Shown here: piece after piece, positions 11,651-22,045 of the stretch
Numbering within the stretch: the first letter of the stretch is position 1
How the letters are laid out: each line of letters begins with the position of its first letter
NCBI GenBank assembly: GCA_026826555.1
Contig: JAKSZT010020697.1
Location: 3,243,612-3,307,611 of the forward strand
Direction: 5' to 3'
Source of the DNA: Tolypeutes matacus
Taxonomy: Eukaryota > Chordata > Mammalia > Cingulata > Chlamyphoridae
Length of the DNA: 64,000 nucleotides
Made by a program: the position numbers and the translations under genes
Notes under the pieces: model-generated
What the model was told of the DNA's origin: nothing
The model's database searches: none
Seen by the model: only the letters and a program-made list of their open reading frames with translations

Positions 11651-12319
11651 GTTAATTAGAACAAAGTAAAATCATCTCTATTCAGATGACATTTCCCTAT
11701 AAATAGAAAATCCTGAAAAATCTACAAGAAAGCTGCCTATACCCAATAAGGGAACTCAGCAAATTCATGGGTAACAGATCAATAAACAACAATCAGTACT
11801 TTTTCTATACAATAGCAATGAGCAGTCCAAAAATAAAATTTAGAAAAATATTTCATTAACAATAGCAGCTAAGAGAATAAAATATCTAGGAATTAATTTA
11901 ACCAAAGATTTAGAGGACTTGAACATGGAAAACTGCAAAGCTTTACTGAAAGAAATTTAAAAAGACCTAAATAAATAAAAATATATTCTATATTCATGGA
12001 TTTGAAGACCTTAATATCGTTTAGATGGTAACTATCCAAATTCATTTACAGATTCAACACGATCCCAATCAAAGCTGAACAGCAAACTTTGCAGAAATGG
12101 AAAATCTAATCACTAGTATCATATGGAATGGTAAGAGATTCTGAATATCCAAAACTACCTTGAGAGAGATGACATTTGTATATTCACACTGCCTAATATC
12201 ATTTATCACAAAGCTATATGAATCAAACCACTGTAACACTGAAAGAATGACAGGAATATGAACAAAGGAAAGAGAATAGAGAACCCAGGAAAAATACAGA
12301 TATTAATGCATAATTGATT
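11651..12319 (+). mobile_element. Truncated plus-strand L1 (RT C-terminal half)
   Basis: Starts within the RT near the active-site box (a diverged 'cagatgacatttccct') and continues through the thumb region ('aaatatctaggaattaattta' matches the usual 'KYLGINL' block near 11880). Truncated on both sides and full of stops. Confidence 0.7.
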
Positions 12320-12545
12320 TTTTTTTCCTTATTAACATTTTATTTATTTTTTATTTTTTATTGTGGGTAAAAATCAAAATTTTCACAATACAAGGGTTCC
12401 AAGTACATTGATGGGGAAAGAATATTCTCTTCAACAATTGACCAGGTATTACAGTGATGAAAGGCAAAATGTCCAATAAATTTTTTTTTAATTTTTCTTT
12501 ATTTTTATTATCCCAATTTTAATTTTATTTTTAAAAATTTAGCTA
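12320..12545 (-). mobile_element. AT-rich L1 3'-UTR fragment
   Basis: Contains 'gggtaaaaatcaaaat' and 'cacaatac', shared with L1 tails at 16565-16595 and 60825-60860. It also contains 'gtgatgaaaggcaaaatgtc', shared in the plus direction with the L1 3' UTR at 51660-51680 and reversed at 28770-28790. The pieces are rearranged relative to those copies. Confidence 0.5.
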
Positions 12546-14140
12546 GACCAATAGGCAATAAAAAGAAATAAAAGGTGTCCAGATTGGAAAGGAAGGATTA
12601 AAGCTTTCACTATTCACAGATGATATGTTCCCATACCAATAAAGTCCTGAAAAATCTACAACAAAGCTACTAGAGCTAGTAAATTTGTTCAGCAGAGTGG
12701 CAGAATATATGATTAATACCAAAAATCAGTAGTTTTTCTGTACACTGGTAATGAGTAATCTAAAGGGGAAGTCAGGAAAAAATTCCACTTACCATAATGA
12801 CTGAAAGGATCAAATATTTAGAAATAAGCTTAATCAAGAATGTAAAGGACTTTTATTGAGAAAACTACAATACACAGCTAAAAGAAATTAAAAATGACCT
12901 AAATAAATGGAAGGACATTCCGTGCTCATGGATTGGAAGACTAAATATCATTAAGTTATCAATTCTACCCAAATTGATTTGCAGATTCATTGCAATTTTG
13001 ATAAAAGTTCCAACAACTTGTTTTGAAGAAATGGAAAAAATAATTATCAAATTTATTTAGAAGGGTAAGGGGCTCCTAAATAGCTAGAAACATTTTTTAT
13101 AAAGAACAAAATTGTAGGGCAGTCACTTCCTGACATTAAATCATATTACTTAGCTACAGTGGTGAAAACAGGGCACTGGCATAAAGATAGGGATATAGAC
13201 CAATAGAACAGAACTGAGTGTTCAGAAATAGATTCTCACATCTACAGTCAAGTGATTTTTGACAAGTCTGTCAAACCCACCCAGCTGGGTCAGAACAGTC
13301 TATTTGATAAATGGTACTGGGAGAAAACTGGATATTCTTATGCAAAAGAAAGAAAGAGGACCTATATCTCACACCTTAGCCAAAGATTAACTCAAAATGA
13401 CTCTAAGATAAAAGCTAGAACCATAAAACTCCTAGAATAAAATGTAGGGAAACATTTTGAATATCTGGTGGTAGGTGGTGCTTTATTAAACTTTACACCC
13501 AAAGCACAAGCAACAAAATTAAAAAATAGATAAATGGGACCTCATCGAAATTAAATACTTTTGTGCTTCAAAGGACATTGTCAAGAAGGTGAAAAGGCAG
13601 CCAACTCAATGGAAGAGTATATTTGGAAATGGGATTTCTGATAAAGACTTGATTTCTATGTTATATAAAGAGATCATACAACTCAATGATAACAAGTCAA
13701 GCAATCTAATTTAAAAATGGGCAAAAGACTTGAATAGACATTTTACCAAAGAGGAAGTACAAATGGCCAAAAATGACATGAAAATATATTCAACAGCTCT
13801 AGCTATTAGGGAAGTGCAAATCAAAAGTACAATGATACCATTTCACACCCTATAGAATGGCCATTATTTTAAAAATCACAGAAAACTACAAGTGCTTGAG
13901 AGAATATGGAGAAATATTAAAACTCCTTCCCTGTTTTTGGGAATAAAGAATGGTGCAGCCTATGTGGAAGACAATTTGACAGTTCCTCAGATAGCTAAAT
14001 ATAGAACTGCTGTGTGATCCAGAAATTTCTCTACTAGAAATATGTTCAGAGAATTGAAAGCAGGGACATGAACAGACATTTGTACAGCAACATTTATAGT
14101 GGCATAATTCACAGTTACTAAAAGTTAGAAACCAACTGAA
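12546..14140 (+). mobile_element. Truncated plus-strand L1 (RT to C-terminus)
   Basis: Begins just before the RT active-site box, which reads Phe-Thr-Asp-Asp near 12611-12622, and runs through the ORF2 C-terminal region ('[21 protein letters not shown]' region near 13255-13325). It ends near 14140 without a clear 3' UTR. Stops and small deletions throughout. Confidence 0.75.
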
Positions 14141-15545
14141 TTTTCACAAGGTGGAAAAGATCTCTCAATTGGGAAAGAATAATCTCTTCAATTTCCAAAT
14201 GTTGCCAGAAAAACTGGATCTCCATTGGCTAAATATAGGAGGATGTGTGCTTCATGTCATATTAAATCAAAGTGGATCAAAGAGCATAATATAAAAGCTA
14301 GAAATAACAAACTCCTAGAAGAATATGTAGAAAAACACCTTTAAACCTTTGTTTTAGTCAACAGTTTCTTAGACTTTATGCCCAAAACACAAGCAAGAAA
14401 AGAAAAAATAAATAATGGGACATAATCAAAATTTAAAAATCTTATTTTCAAAGGACTTTATCATGAAAAATAAAAGACAACCAACACATGGGAGAAAATA
14501 TTTGGAACAACACATCCAATAAAGGAAAAATATATGATATATAAAAGAAATCCTTAATACAGATTGACAAAAAATTATAAATGAGCAAGGCTCGAACAGA
14601 CTTCTCTTCAAAGAAGATAAAGAAAAGGCCAGAAAGCATGAGAAAAAATGATCAACATAATTAGCCATCAGGGAATTGCAAATCAAAACTACAAAGGGAT
14701 AGCATTTCATACCTATCAGGCTGGCCACTATTAAAAAGCAAGAAATAAATAAAAACCTGGGGATAAAAAAGCCAGAAAATTGTAAGTGATGAAGAGGATG
14801 TGGAGAGAGATGAACACTTATTCACCATTGATGGGAATGGTACAGCCACTGTGGAGGACTGTTTGAATATAGACTTGCCATGTGACCCAGAATTACCATT
14901 ACTAGATAAATACCCAAAATAACTGAGAGCAGTGACATGAAAAAACATCTGAATACTGATGTTCATAGCAGGGTTACACACAGTTGTCAAAAGTTGGAAA
15001 CAACCCAGGTGTCCATCAACATGACAAATGAATAAATAAAGTGTGGTGTATACACATGATAGAATATTATGCAATGGTAAAAAGATATGAAGTCATGAAG
15101 CATATGGTAACATGGATAAACCTGGAGGACATTATGTTGAGTGAAGCAAGCCAGACATGAAAGAAAAAACTGTATGATTATGTTATTATGAACAATAATA
15201 AATACATTGTGTAAACTCATGGAGTTAATAATTAGAAGACTGTATAACATAGTGAAACTTCATGTAAAACACCAATATGAGTGATATTGCATAAATGACT
15301 GTTTTTTACAAAATATAAATACAAATAAACTAGAGAGCCAGAAACAGATTTGCAGAGGAAGCATAGAGAGACTGAGAAGTGGTGAGTTTTTGTTTGTTCA
15401 TTGTTTATTATTATTGGAATAATGAAAATGCTCTAAAAATGAAGTGATGAATGCACAATTATATGATTATACCAAATACCATTGATTGCACACTCTGGAT
15501 GGACTTATGCTTTATTAATATGTATCAAAAATTGATTTGTTAAAA
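14141..15545 (+). mobile_element. Truncated plus-strand L1 with 'type B' 3' UTR
   Basis: ORF2 C-terminal sequence (14240-15170) leads into a 3' UTR ending 'gatgaatgcac...ataccaaataccattgattg...ttgatttgttaaaaac' at about 15440-15548. The same 3' end occurs at 59935-60040 and 61296-61400, defining one of two tail types in the window. Confidence 0.75.
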
Positions 15546-16069
15546 ACTACAACAAGATACCCTTCATACCCATTGGAATGTTTGCTATGAAAAAAAAAAA
15601 AAAAACACAGAAAATAACAAGTTTGGAGAGTATGCACAGAAAGAGTAACTTTTATTCATTGCTGTTGGCTATGTAAAATGGTGCAGCCAATGTGGAAGAC
15701 AGTTTGGCAATACCTCAGAAAAGTAAATACAGAACAATCATGTGGCTTGGCAATCCAACTGCAAGGTATATACCTCAAAGAATTAAAGCAGTGGCTCAAA
15801 TATTTGCACACTGATATTCAGAGGGTCATGATTCACAGTTGCAAAAAGATGGAAGCAACCCATGTTCATCAACCAGTGAATGGATAAATAAAATATGGTT
15901 ATGTACACACAATAAAATCTTTTACAACACTAAAAAAAGAATGAAGTTCTGATATGCAAAACATGAATGATACAAAGATATCATCTTGAGTGAAATAAGC
16001 TATACTCAAAGAACATATATTGTGTGATCTCAGTGATATGAAATAATTATAATCAAAACACTCATAGAG

Positions 16070-16165
16070 AGTAGAGATGTAGCTCAAGTGGTTGAGTGCA
16101 TGCTTCTCATGTACAAGGTGCTGGGTTCAATCTCCAGTACCTCCCCAAAACAAAACAAACAAAAA
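16070..16165 (+). mobile_element. tRNA-related SINE
   Basis: A-box-like 'tagctcaagtggttgag' and B-box-like 'ggttcaatctc' (about 16123-16133), ending in an A-rich tail. Same tRNA-derived class as the other xenarthran SINEs in the window. Confidence 0.8.
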
Positions 16166-16180
16166 CACCAACTTTCTTTG

Positions 16181-16268
16181 GCAAGCAGATGTAGCTCAGT
16201 AGTTGAACACTGCTTCCCAAATACAAGTTCCTGGGTCCAGTCCCTGGTACCTTCTTAAAAAAAAAAAC
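16181..16268 (+). mobile_element. tRNA-related SINE
   Basis: 'gcagatgtagctcagtag' A-box region and 'gggtccagtccc' B-box region, with a poly-A tail at 16257-16267. Directly follows the previous SINE in the same orientation. Confidence 0.8.
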
Positions 16269-16400
16269 ACTCAGAGTCAGAATCTATAATATTGGTTTCC
16301 AGGGTATGGGATGGTGATAGAGACTAGGAAATTAATACTTAAAATGGGTGGAATTTCAGTGCACATACATTCTGCACCACTGTCCCACCAAGTAGTAAAT

Positions 16401-16540
16401 AAAGCTGTATGCTACCCATCCCAACAAATTCTGGCCATCAAGGTCGGGGGAGTGATGGACCATTCACCTCCAGTGCTTCCATCTCCTTGATTTGTCCAAC
16501 AGCAGCAATGCTGACTTTCGGGTGGAGAAAATCACCTTAC
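16401..16540. other. Unassigned 140-bp segment between L1 pieces
   Basis: Non-repetitive by eye within the window. The minus strand reads open through about 40 codons at 16410-16530, but nothing is recognised and there is no splice or start context. Confidence 0.3.
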
Positions 16541-17650
16541 AGTCTTCTTTTTTTTTTTTTTTTTATTATGGGTAAAAATCAAAATTCTCACAATACATAC
16601 AAACATTTGCAAAATGATATATAAATATATATGCATATATGTGTATTTGCTTACAAAAATGTTATTTATATATATATATATACATATATTTTAAGAGGTG
16701 CTTAGATTACCTAAAATATTACACCGAACCCACTGGGATTCCCATGTTGCCCACCTCCCATACCTCCCACCACAGCCAACACAAACATCTCCCACAGTGT
16801 GGCCCACCAACCTCAATGAACTTACACATCCTGGAGCCTTGCCACCAACCATAGACCACAGTTCACACTGTAGACCACACTCTCTCCCACTCAGTTATGA
16901 GTGGTGTGTGCTGATTTAAAATGGCCCACATCCATTGCCACAACAGTACTCAGGACAACCTCCAACTCCCAAAGAAGCCCCTGTATTTCAACTGCTCATC
17001 CCCTCCCTACCCAAAAACTGTCAAGTGGCCACTGGCTCCACCTCATTGTTATAATTTCTTGCATTGCAAGAATCACCATATGTGAGCAAGAGAATACCAT
17101 CAAGTCCACTTTAGTCCATAGTTCTTCCCCCAGTCCAGAGGCGACTGGGATGGTGATGTCCACTCCAACTCCAAGTGAGAGAGGGCTTATATCCCATGGA
17201 TATGGTGGGTGGGATGATCCTGCCTGCAGATGCAGGCCCTCTCCATTCCCTGGGATGGCCATTTCCCATCGTTGTCTCCTCACCAGGTGACTTGGATGAG
17301 TCCATTGAGCTGTAGGGTAGGAGTTGCAGCTCCACCTAGATTTCACGCACACCTGGCACATAGGTAGGCGGGAGGCTCCAGTCTCTGGAAGTATACCTAA
17401 GAAACTCCAGCATCACATGTAGGTTTGAATAGAAGGGACTGGTGAACCATGTGCAGAGAGGACTTATTTGAGTCTAATTCTGTCACTCTCAGGAGCACAG
17501 ATTCCAAAATAGAACCCACTGATAAGGCATCAGTCTCTGGGGCTATCCCCCCTTATATAGGACCAGGGTGTCTCGAGAGCTCTCAGGAACCCCACTGAGT
17601 GGGGTGATAGGCACTTCGATGTTCTTATAAGAGCTGTCTGTGTCTGTCTT
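16541..17650 (-). mobile_element. L1 3'-UTR tail ('type A'), minus strand
   Basis: Starts with a T run (16548-16563, the A tail of a minus-strand insertion) and a TA-rich microsatellite near 16663-16692. It then matches, in the same orientation, the long L1 3' UTR at 26994-28300 and, reversed, 52240-53420. Diagnostic blocks are 'gggattcccat', 'gtagaccacactctctccca' and 'gatggtgatgtccactcca'. It is 5'-truncated, so only 3' UTR is present. The open frames here are not genes. Confidence 0.8.
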
Positions 17651-17679
17651 CAGCTCCAACATTTTTGCCTATAATGGTA

Positions 17680-18330
17680 TGGTTTTGCCAGTGGAAAAGA
17701 CATGTTGATTATGGGGTTAATCATAGACTATTGTCACTTGAATGCAGAAGTGCGCCCTTTGGCATCTGTACTCCCAGACTTCATGAAGCACCTGGAAATT
17801 AGGACCGTCACTGATATTTGGTCTGCAATTTTTGAGCTGGGCAATGCCTTTTTTTCCCTTCCATCCCATTCTGAGATGAGAACCAGGATCAAGTTGCTTT
17901 ACAATGGCAAGCCTACAATATACCTTCACTGTACTGCCAAATGAATATATAAACTCACCCACTATTTGTCCCAATGGGCCACACAATGTTTAATAAGCTA
18001 TCCCTGCCCAAAGGACAGAGAGTGTTCCATTATACTGTTGACATCATGTTATTAAGCCAAAGCAAGGAATGAACTGCCCAGGGATTGCATGTATTGCTAA
18101 TTTGGCTTCAAAAATCCAATTGGGCCATAAATTCCAACAAGATACAATGCCCTGTCCAGTAAGTCACATTCTTAGGTAGTAAATGGGCCAGAGTACAGGA
18201 CTAGATGTATAGGACAAATTACTGCCCCTAACATCACCCACCTCCAAAACAGGAAGCCCAGCAGTTTTTAGGTTATTTTTGTATTAGTGCAAGCATATTC
18301 TACATCTTAGTATCTCTCTGGCATCTCCAA
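17680..18330 (+). pseudogene. ERV-B reverse transcriptase fragment
   Basis: Translation from about 17705 shows an 'IIDYCHLN' block and an 'ELGNAFFSLP' block near 17834-17864, both hallmarks of a retroviral RT of the same general type as ERV-A but clearly a different copy. Homology continues with stops and frameshifts to about 18300, where L1 sequence takes over. No protease, RNase H or LTR is attached. It may belong with the env remnant at 20700-22030, from which an L1 now separates it (inference). Confidence 0.6.
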
Positions 18331-18405
18331 TTTGAAAGCTTGCAAAGAAAAGTAACTAAGTTTGTGGCAATGAAAGACACAATGGATGAGATTAAAAACA
18401 CATTG

Positions 18406-18535
18406 GTGGAGTGGATGTGGCTCAAATGGTTGAGCACGTATTTCCCACATGGGAGGTTTCTGGTTTGGTTCCCAGTGCCTTCGAAAAAAAATTTTTAAAT
18501 GCAACAAGCAAAACAAATGATAAACCCAACTCATG
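18406..18535 (+). mobile_element. tRNA-related SINE 1 of a stack of four
   Basis: 'gatgtggctcaaatggttgag' and a B-box-like 'ggtttggttccc', with an A/T-rich tail. The left flank 'aaaaacacatt' (18394-18404) recurs as 'aaaaatatatt' at the end of the stack (18830-18840), as for a target duplication. Confidence 0.8.
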
Positions 18536-18625
18536 AGAGTCAATGTGGCTCAGAGGTTGAGCACTGACTTCCCACATATGAGGTCCTGGATTCAATTCCT
18601 GGCCACCAGTACATCAAACAAAATA
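18536..18625 (+). mobile_element. tRNA-related SINE 2 of a stack of four
   Basis: 'caatgtggctcagaggttgag' and 'ggattcaattcc' mark A- and B-box regions. Followed by 'aaaatacattagag', which again resembles the target site of the stack. Confidence 0.78.
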
Positions 18626-18631
18626 CATTAG

Positions 18632-18745
18632 AGCATAGCAGATGTAACTCACGTGGTTGAGTGCCTGCTTCCTATGCATGAAGTCCTGGGTTTGATCCTG
18701 GTGCATCCTAAAAGCAAAAACAAACAAATGAAAAAACTCAACTCT
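18632..18745 (+). mobile_element. tRNA-related SINE 3 of a stack of four
   Basis: 'gatgtaactcacgtggttgag' and 'gggtttgatcc' mark A- and B-box regions, followed by an (aaac)n tail. Confidence 0.78.
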
Positions 18746-18749
18746 CATT

Positions 18750-18838
18750 GGGGAGTAGGTGTAGCTCAGTGGTTGAGTGCCTGCATCACATGTATGAGGT
18801 AATTGGTTAAATCCCTGGTGCCTCCTTAAAAAAATATA
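18750..18838 (+). mobile_element. tRNA-related SINE 4 of a stack of four
   Basis: 'ggtgtagctcagtggttgag' and 'ggttaaatccc' mark A- and B-box regions, followed by a short A tail directly before L1 sequence resumes. Confidence 0.78.
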
Positions 18839-20649
18839 TTAGAGGTCTTTAAGCAGATTTGAATTCATTGAGAACAAAATAAGTGAGTCAGAAAACAGCA
18901 TACCTGTACTTGAAAAGACAGGGAATAGAAAGAGAAAAGGAAAGAAAAAACTGGAAAAGGGTCTCAGGAAGTTGAATGACAACATGGAATGCTCAAATAT
19001 AAGAGTTATAGGTGTCCCATAAGGAGAAGAGAATAGAAAGGGGACAGAAGGAATATTTAAGGAAATAATGACCAAAATTTTCCCATCCTTATGAAAGACA
19101 TAAATATTAATATCCAAGAAGGAAACACACCCCAAACAGAATAAATCTGAACTGACCTACTCTGATACATCTGCTACTAAGAATGACAAATATCAAAGCT
19201 AAAGAAAGGACTCTAAAGCACCAAGAGATAAGCAAAGTATCAAATACAAGGGAAACATGATAAGACTAAGTGCCAACCTCTCATCAGAAATCATGGAGGA
19301 GAGAAGAAAGTGTTATGATGCAATTAAGATACTGAAAGAGAAAAACTGCCAGCAAAGAATTCTGTATCTGGCAAAACTGTCCTTCAAAAATGAGGGTGAG
19401 ATGAACATCTTCACAGACCAAAACTGAGAGAGTATGCTTAAAAAATATGTGAATTACAGGAGATACTAAAGGGAGTATTGCAGCTTGAAAGGAAAAAAGC
19501 AGTAGTGAAAGACAGAGAAGAGCGTAGAAGTGAAGATTATAAGGAAGGGTAAATTAAAGGTTAAAAGACAGACAATAGTAATATTTGACAACATAAATCC
19601 AATGGAAAAAATGGACAAAGTAAGTCATTCCTTTACAGAAATAACATTGAAGGTTAATGGCTTGAACTTCCCAATCAAAAGACATAGAATGACAGAATGG
19701 ATTTTAAAAAACTATGAGCCATCTACACGTTGTCTACAAGAGACGCACCTCAGATGTAAAGACACAACAAGGTTGAAAGTTAAAGGTTGGAAAAAGATAT
19801 TCCATGCAAACAGTAACAACAACAACAAAAAAGATCTGGAGTATCGATACTAATATCAGAAAAAAAAAAAGAGATTTTAAATGCAAAACTGTTTTAAGGA
19901 ATGAAGAAAGTCATTATATATTAATAAAAGGATCAATTAACCAAGAGGAAATAACTATTACAAATATAAATGCACCTAATCTTGGTGTCCCAAGATACAT
20001 GAGACCCGCACTGGCAAGACTGAAGGGAGAAACAGATATCTCTACAAAAATAGTTGTAGACTTCAATAGACCATTATCAGTATTGGATAGAACATCTGAA
20101 CAGAGGGTAAATAAAGAGAGAGCTTGAATAATATGATAAATGAACTAAAAATAACAGATATCTATAGAGCATTGTACCCCAAGACAGCAGGATATACATT
20201 CTTTACAAGGGCAGGTGGATCCTTCCCCAAAATAGAGCATATGTTGGGTCACAGACAAGTCTCAATAAACTGAAATTATAAAAACACTTTATCTTGTCAT
20301 AATGGAATGAAAAACCAAATAATGGATGGAAAAAAGGAAATCCATAAATATATGGAGATTAAACAACACACTCAAATAATCAGTGGGTCAAAGCAGAAAT
20401 TGCTAGAGAATTCAGTAAATATCTTGAGATAAATGAAAATGAGAACACAGCATATCAAAACCTATGGGATATCAAAAAGGCAGTGCCAAGAGGGAAATTT
20501 ATAGCCCTCAATGCTTACATTAAAAAAGAAAAAAGAGCAAAAATTGAAGATATAACTGAACACATGGAGGAGCTAGAAAATGAATAGGAAACTAATCCCA
20601 AACTAGGTCAAAGGAAAGAAATAGTAAAGATCAGAGAAAAGAAACAAAC

Positions 20650-22045
20650 TCCTATCTATACACATTGCAAAGGACCCCATTTTTCTATCCATAACAAATT
20701 TCTTTCTTATCCTAAATATTTCAGTCTCTTTGGATCAAACTGCACCATTTTTTCCATATTAAATATATATATACTAGACCCAAGGTTCTCTTTACTCTGC
20801 TTTAAGCTTTCTTGGAACTGTGACCTCACTATGGCCATAACTAGTCTAGAGAATTGTACAGATATAATAGAAGAGCTCAGAGAACTCACTATAAAATTAC
20901 ACACAGCTCCATGAACTACAAGTTACCATAACAATGCGTGTACACTTTCATGTTTAAGTCCTTGTCTCTGCAAAATATTCACAGCACAAGTAAATTTTGG
21001 CCAGCTCCTCATTTGTTCTGTCAATTAAACAGTCTTGGATAATAAGGATAAATGATATTATTCCTATTAATGGATCTATAAATATCACCTTGTTTACAGT
21101 TACATTGCTCAACCTGGCTATATTTTTATTGTGGAGGTTTGATAATATATTGGCGTGGGCAGCAAATTGCCTTTCTAGCTGATAAATGTGCACTTGGCCT
21201 CCTCACAGCACCTTAGGAATTTACAATCAATCTGAAACTTCTCATTGGACTACTTCCCTCAGTCTACATTCTCAGGCTTGGAATTAGCCAAGGAGTTAAT
21301 GATTCTGGGTTTACCTCTTTTGGCTGATTTCTGCTACCTTGGCTTGTGGTTAACAAAAATGAAAACTTTATTAGAAATCTATCAGTCACAATGTGAGAAA
21401 TTACTGAATTTACTGCAAGAGCTATAGCTACACAGCAAGTCATTAGATTTATTAGCTTAACTTGTTTTAGACAATAGCATTTTGGTACTTGATTACTTAG
21501 CTGAACAAGGATGAATTTTTACCTTGTGAACACCACCTATTGTTCTGGGGAAGTTAAGACACAATTGTATGAAATAATTAAATAAGCCACATGGCTTAAA
21601 AATGTAAGTCCCCGGGAAGCGGCTGTGGCTCAATCAGTAGGGCTCCCATTTAACATATGGGAGGCCCCGGGTTCGGTTCCCAGGGCCTCCTGGTGAAGGC
21701 AAGCCCGCCACACGGCGTGATTAGCTGACCCAGCGAGCACAAGCAGCAAGGGGGGGATAAATGAATAAATAAATAAAATCTTAAAAAAAAAAAAATGTAA
21801 GTCCTTCCTCAGGGTCCTAATTGGATCACTTTGATTTCAGGTGGTTTAAATCATTAGGCTTGGGTTTAGGAGCATATGCACCTACTATAAGGTGGGTATT
21901 TGGGCAGTTATCACTCATAGTACTCATTATAGTCTCCCTGATGCACTGTTTCATCTCAAGAGTTTTGAATGTGTGTTCCCAGCTGTTTGTGACACCTCAA
22001 ATGATTTCTTTACGTCTGGGATGACATAAAAATGATAATCAAGCA
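20650..22045 (+). pseudogene. ERV-B env remnant (SU end, TM, membrane span)
   Basis: Near 21115-21215 a frame reads a Cys-Gly-Gly...Cys-Ala-Leu-Gly-Leu-Leu-Thr segment like the C-terminal part of a retroviral surface subunit. Near 21400-21510 is a TM-like heptad region ('LVLDYLAEQG') ended by TGA, and a frame near 21525-21600 reads 'NTTYC...GEVKTQLYEI', typical of the disulfide-loop region. After the SINE at 21612-21790, 21821-22020 encodes a Leu/Ile/Val-rich stretch that fits the membrane span. Frameshifts and stops are many. Assignment is by motif order, not by search. Confidence 0.55.
21612..21790 (+). mobile_element. DAS-type tRNA-derived SINE (young-looking copy)
   Basis: Nearly the same as the copy at 1887-2069 over the whole length, including B box GGTTCGGTTCC, the ggggggg-ataaatgaataaat segment and the poly-A tail. 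Flanked by a perfect 14-bp target duplication aaaaatgtaagtcc at 21598-21611 and 21791-21804. Confidence 0.9.

Larger units (their letters stand above)
15546..16400 (+). mobile_element. Truncated plus-strand L1 interrupted by two SINEs
   Basis: ORF2 C-terminus and start of 3' UTR. Two tRNA-SINEs sit at 16070-16165 and 16181-16268. The flanks 'aaaacactcatagag' (16055-16069) and 'aaaacactcagag' (16263-16276) look like a target duplication. L1 3'-UTR sequence resumes after 16270 and fades near 16400. Confidence 0.65.
18331..20640 (+). mobile_element. Truncated plus-strand L1 (ORF1 and endonuclease) with four SINEs inside
   Basis: ORF1 coiled-coil sequence (18350-18405) is interrupted at 18405 by a stack of four SINEs and resumes at 18841 ('gaggtctttaagcagattt'). 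ORF1's RNA-binding part follows (18990-19520), then the ORF2 endonuclease from about 19630 ('ITLKVNGLNFPIKRHRM', 'LQETHL' near 19735). It ends near 20640 before the RT. Frames are broken by stops near 19540 and 20127. Confidence 0.8.

Noticed and set aside
16070..16268. Possible tRNA genes at A/B-box pairs (also elsewhere)
   Set aside because: Each is followed by A-rich tails, lacks a proper acceptor stem and matches the SINE family, so these are SINEs, not tRNA genes.
16901..17361. Open frames of 121-129 codons on both strands
   Set aside because: Inside a minus-strand L1 3'-UTR tail shared with three other places; GC-richer UTR gives long chance frames.
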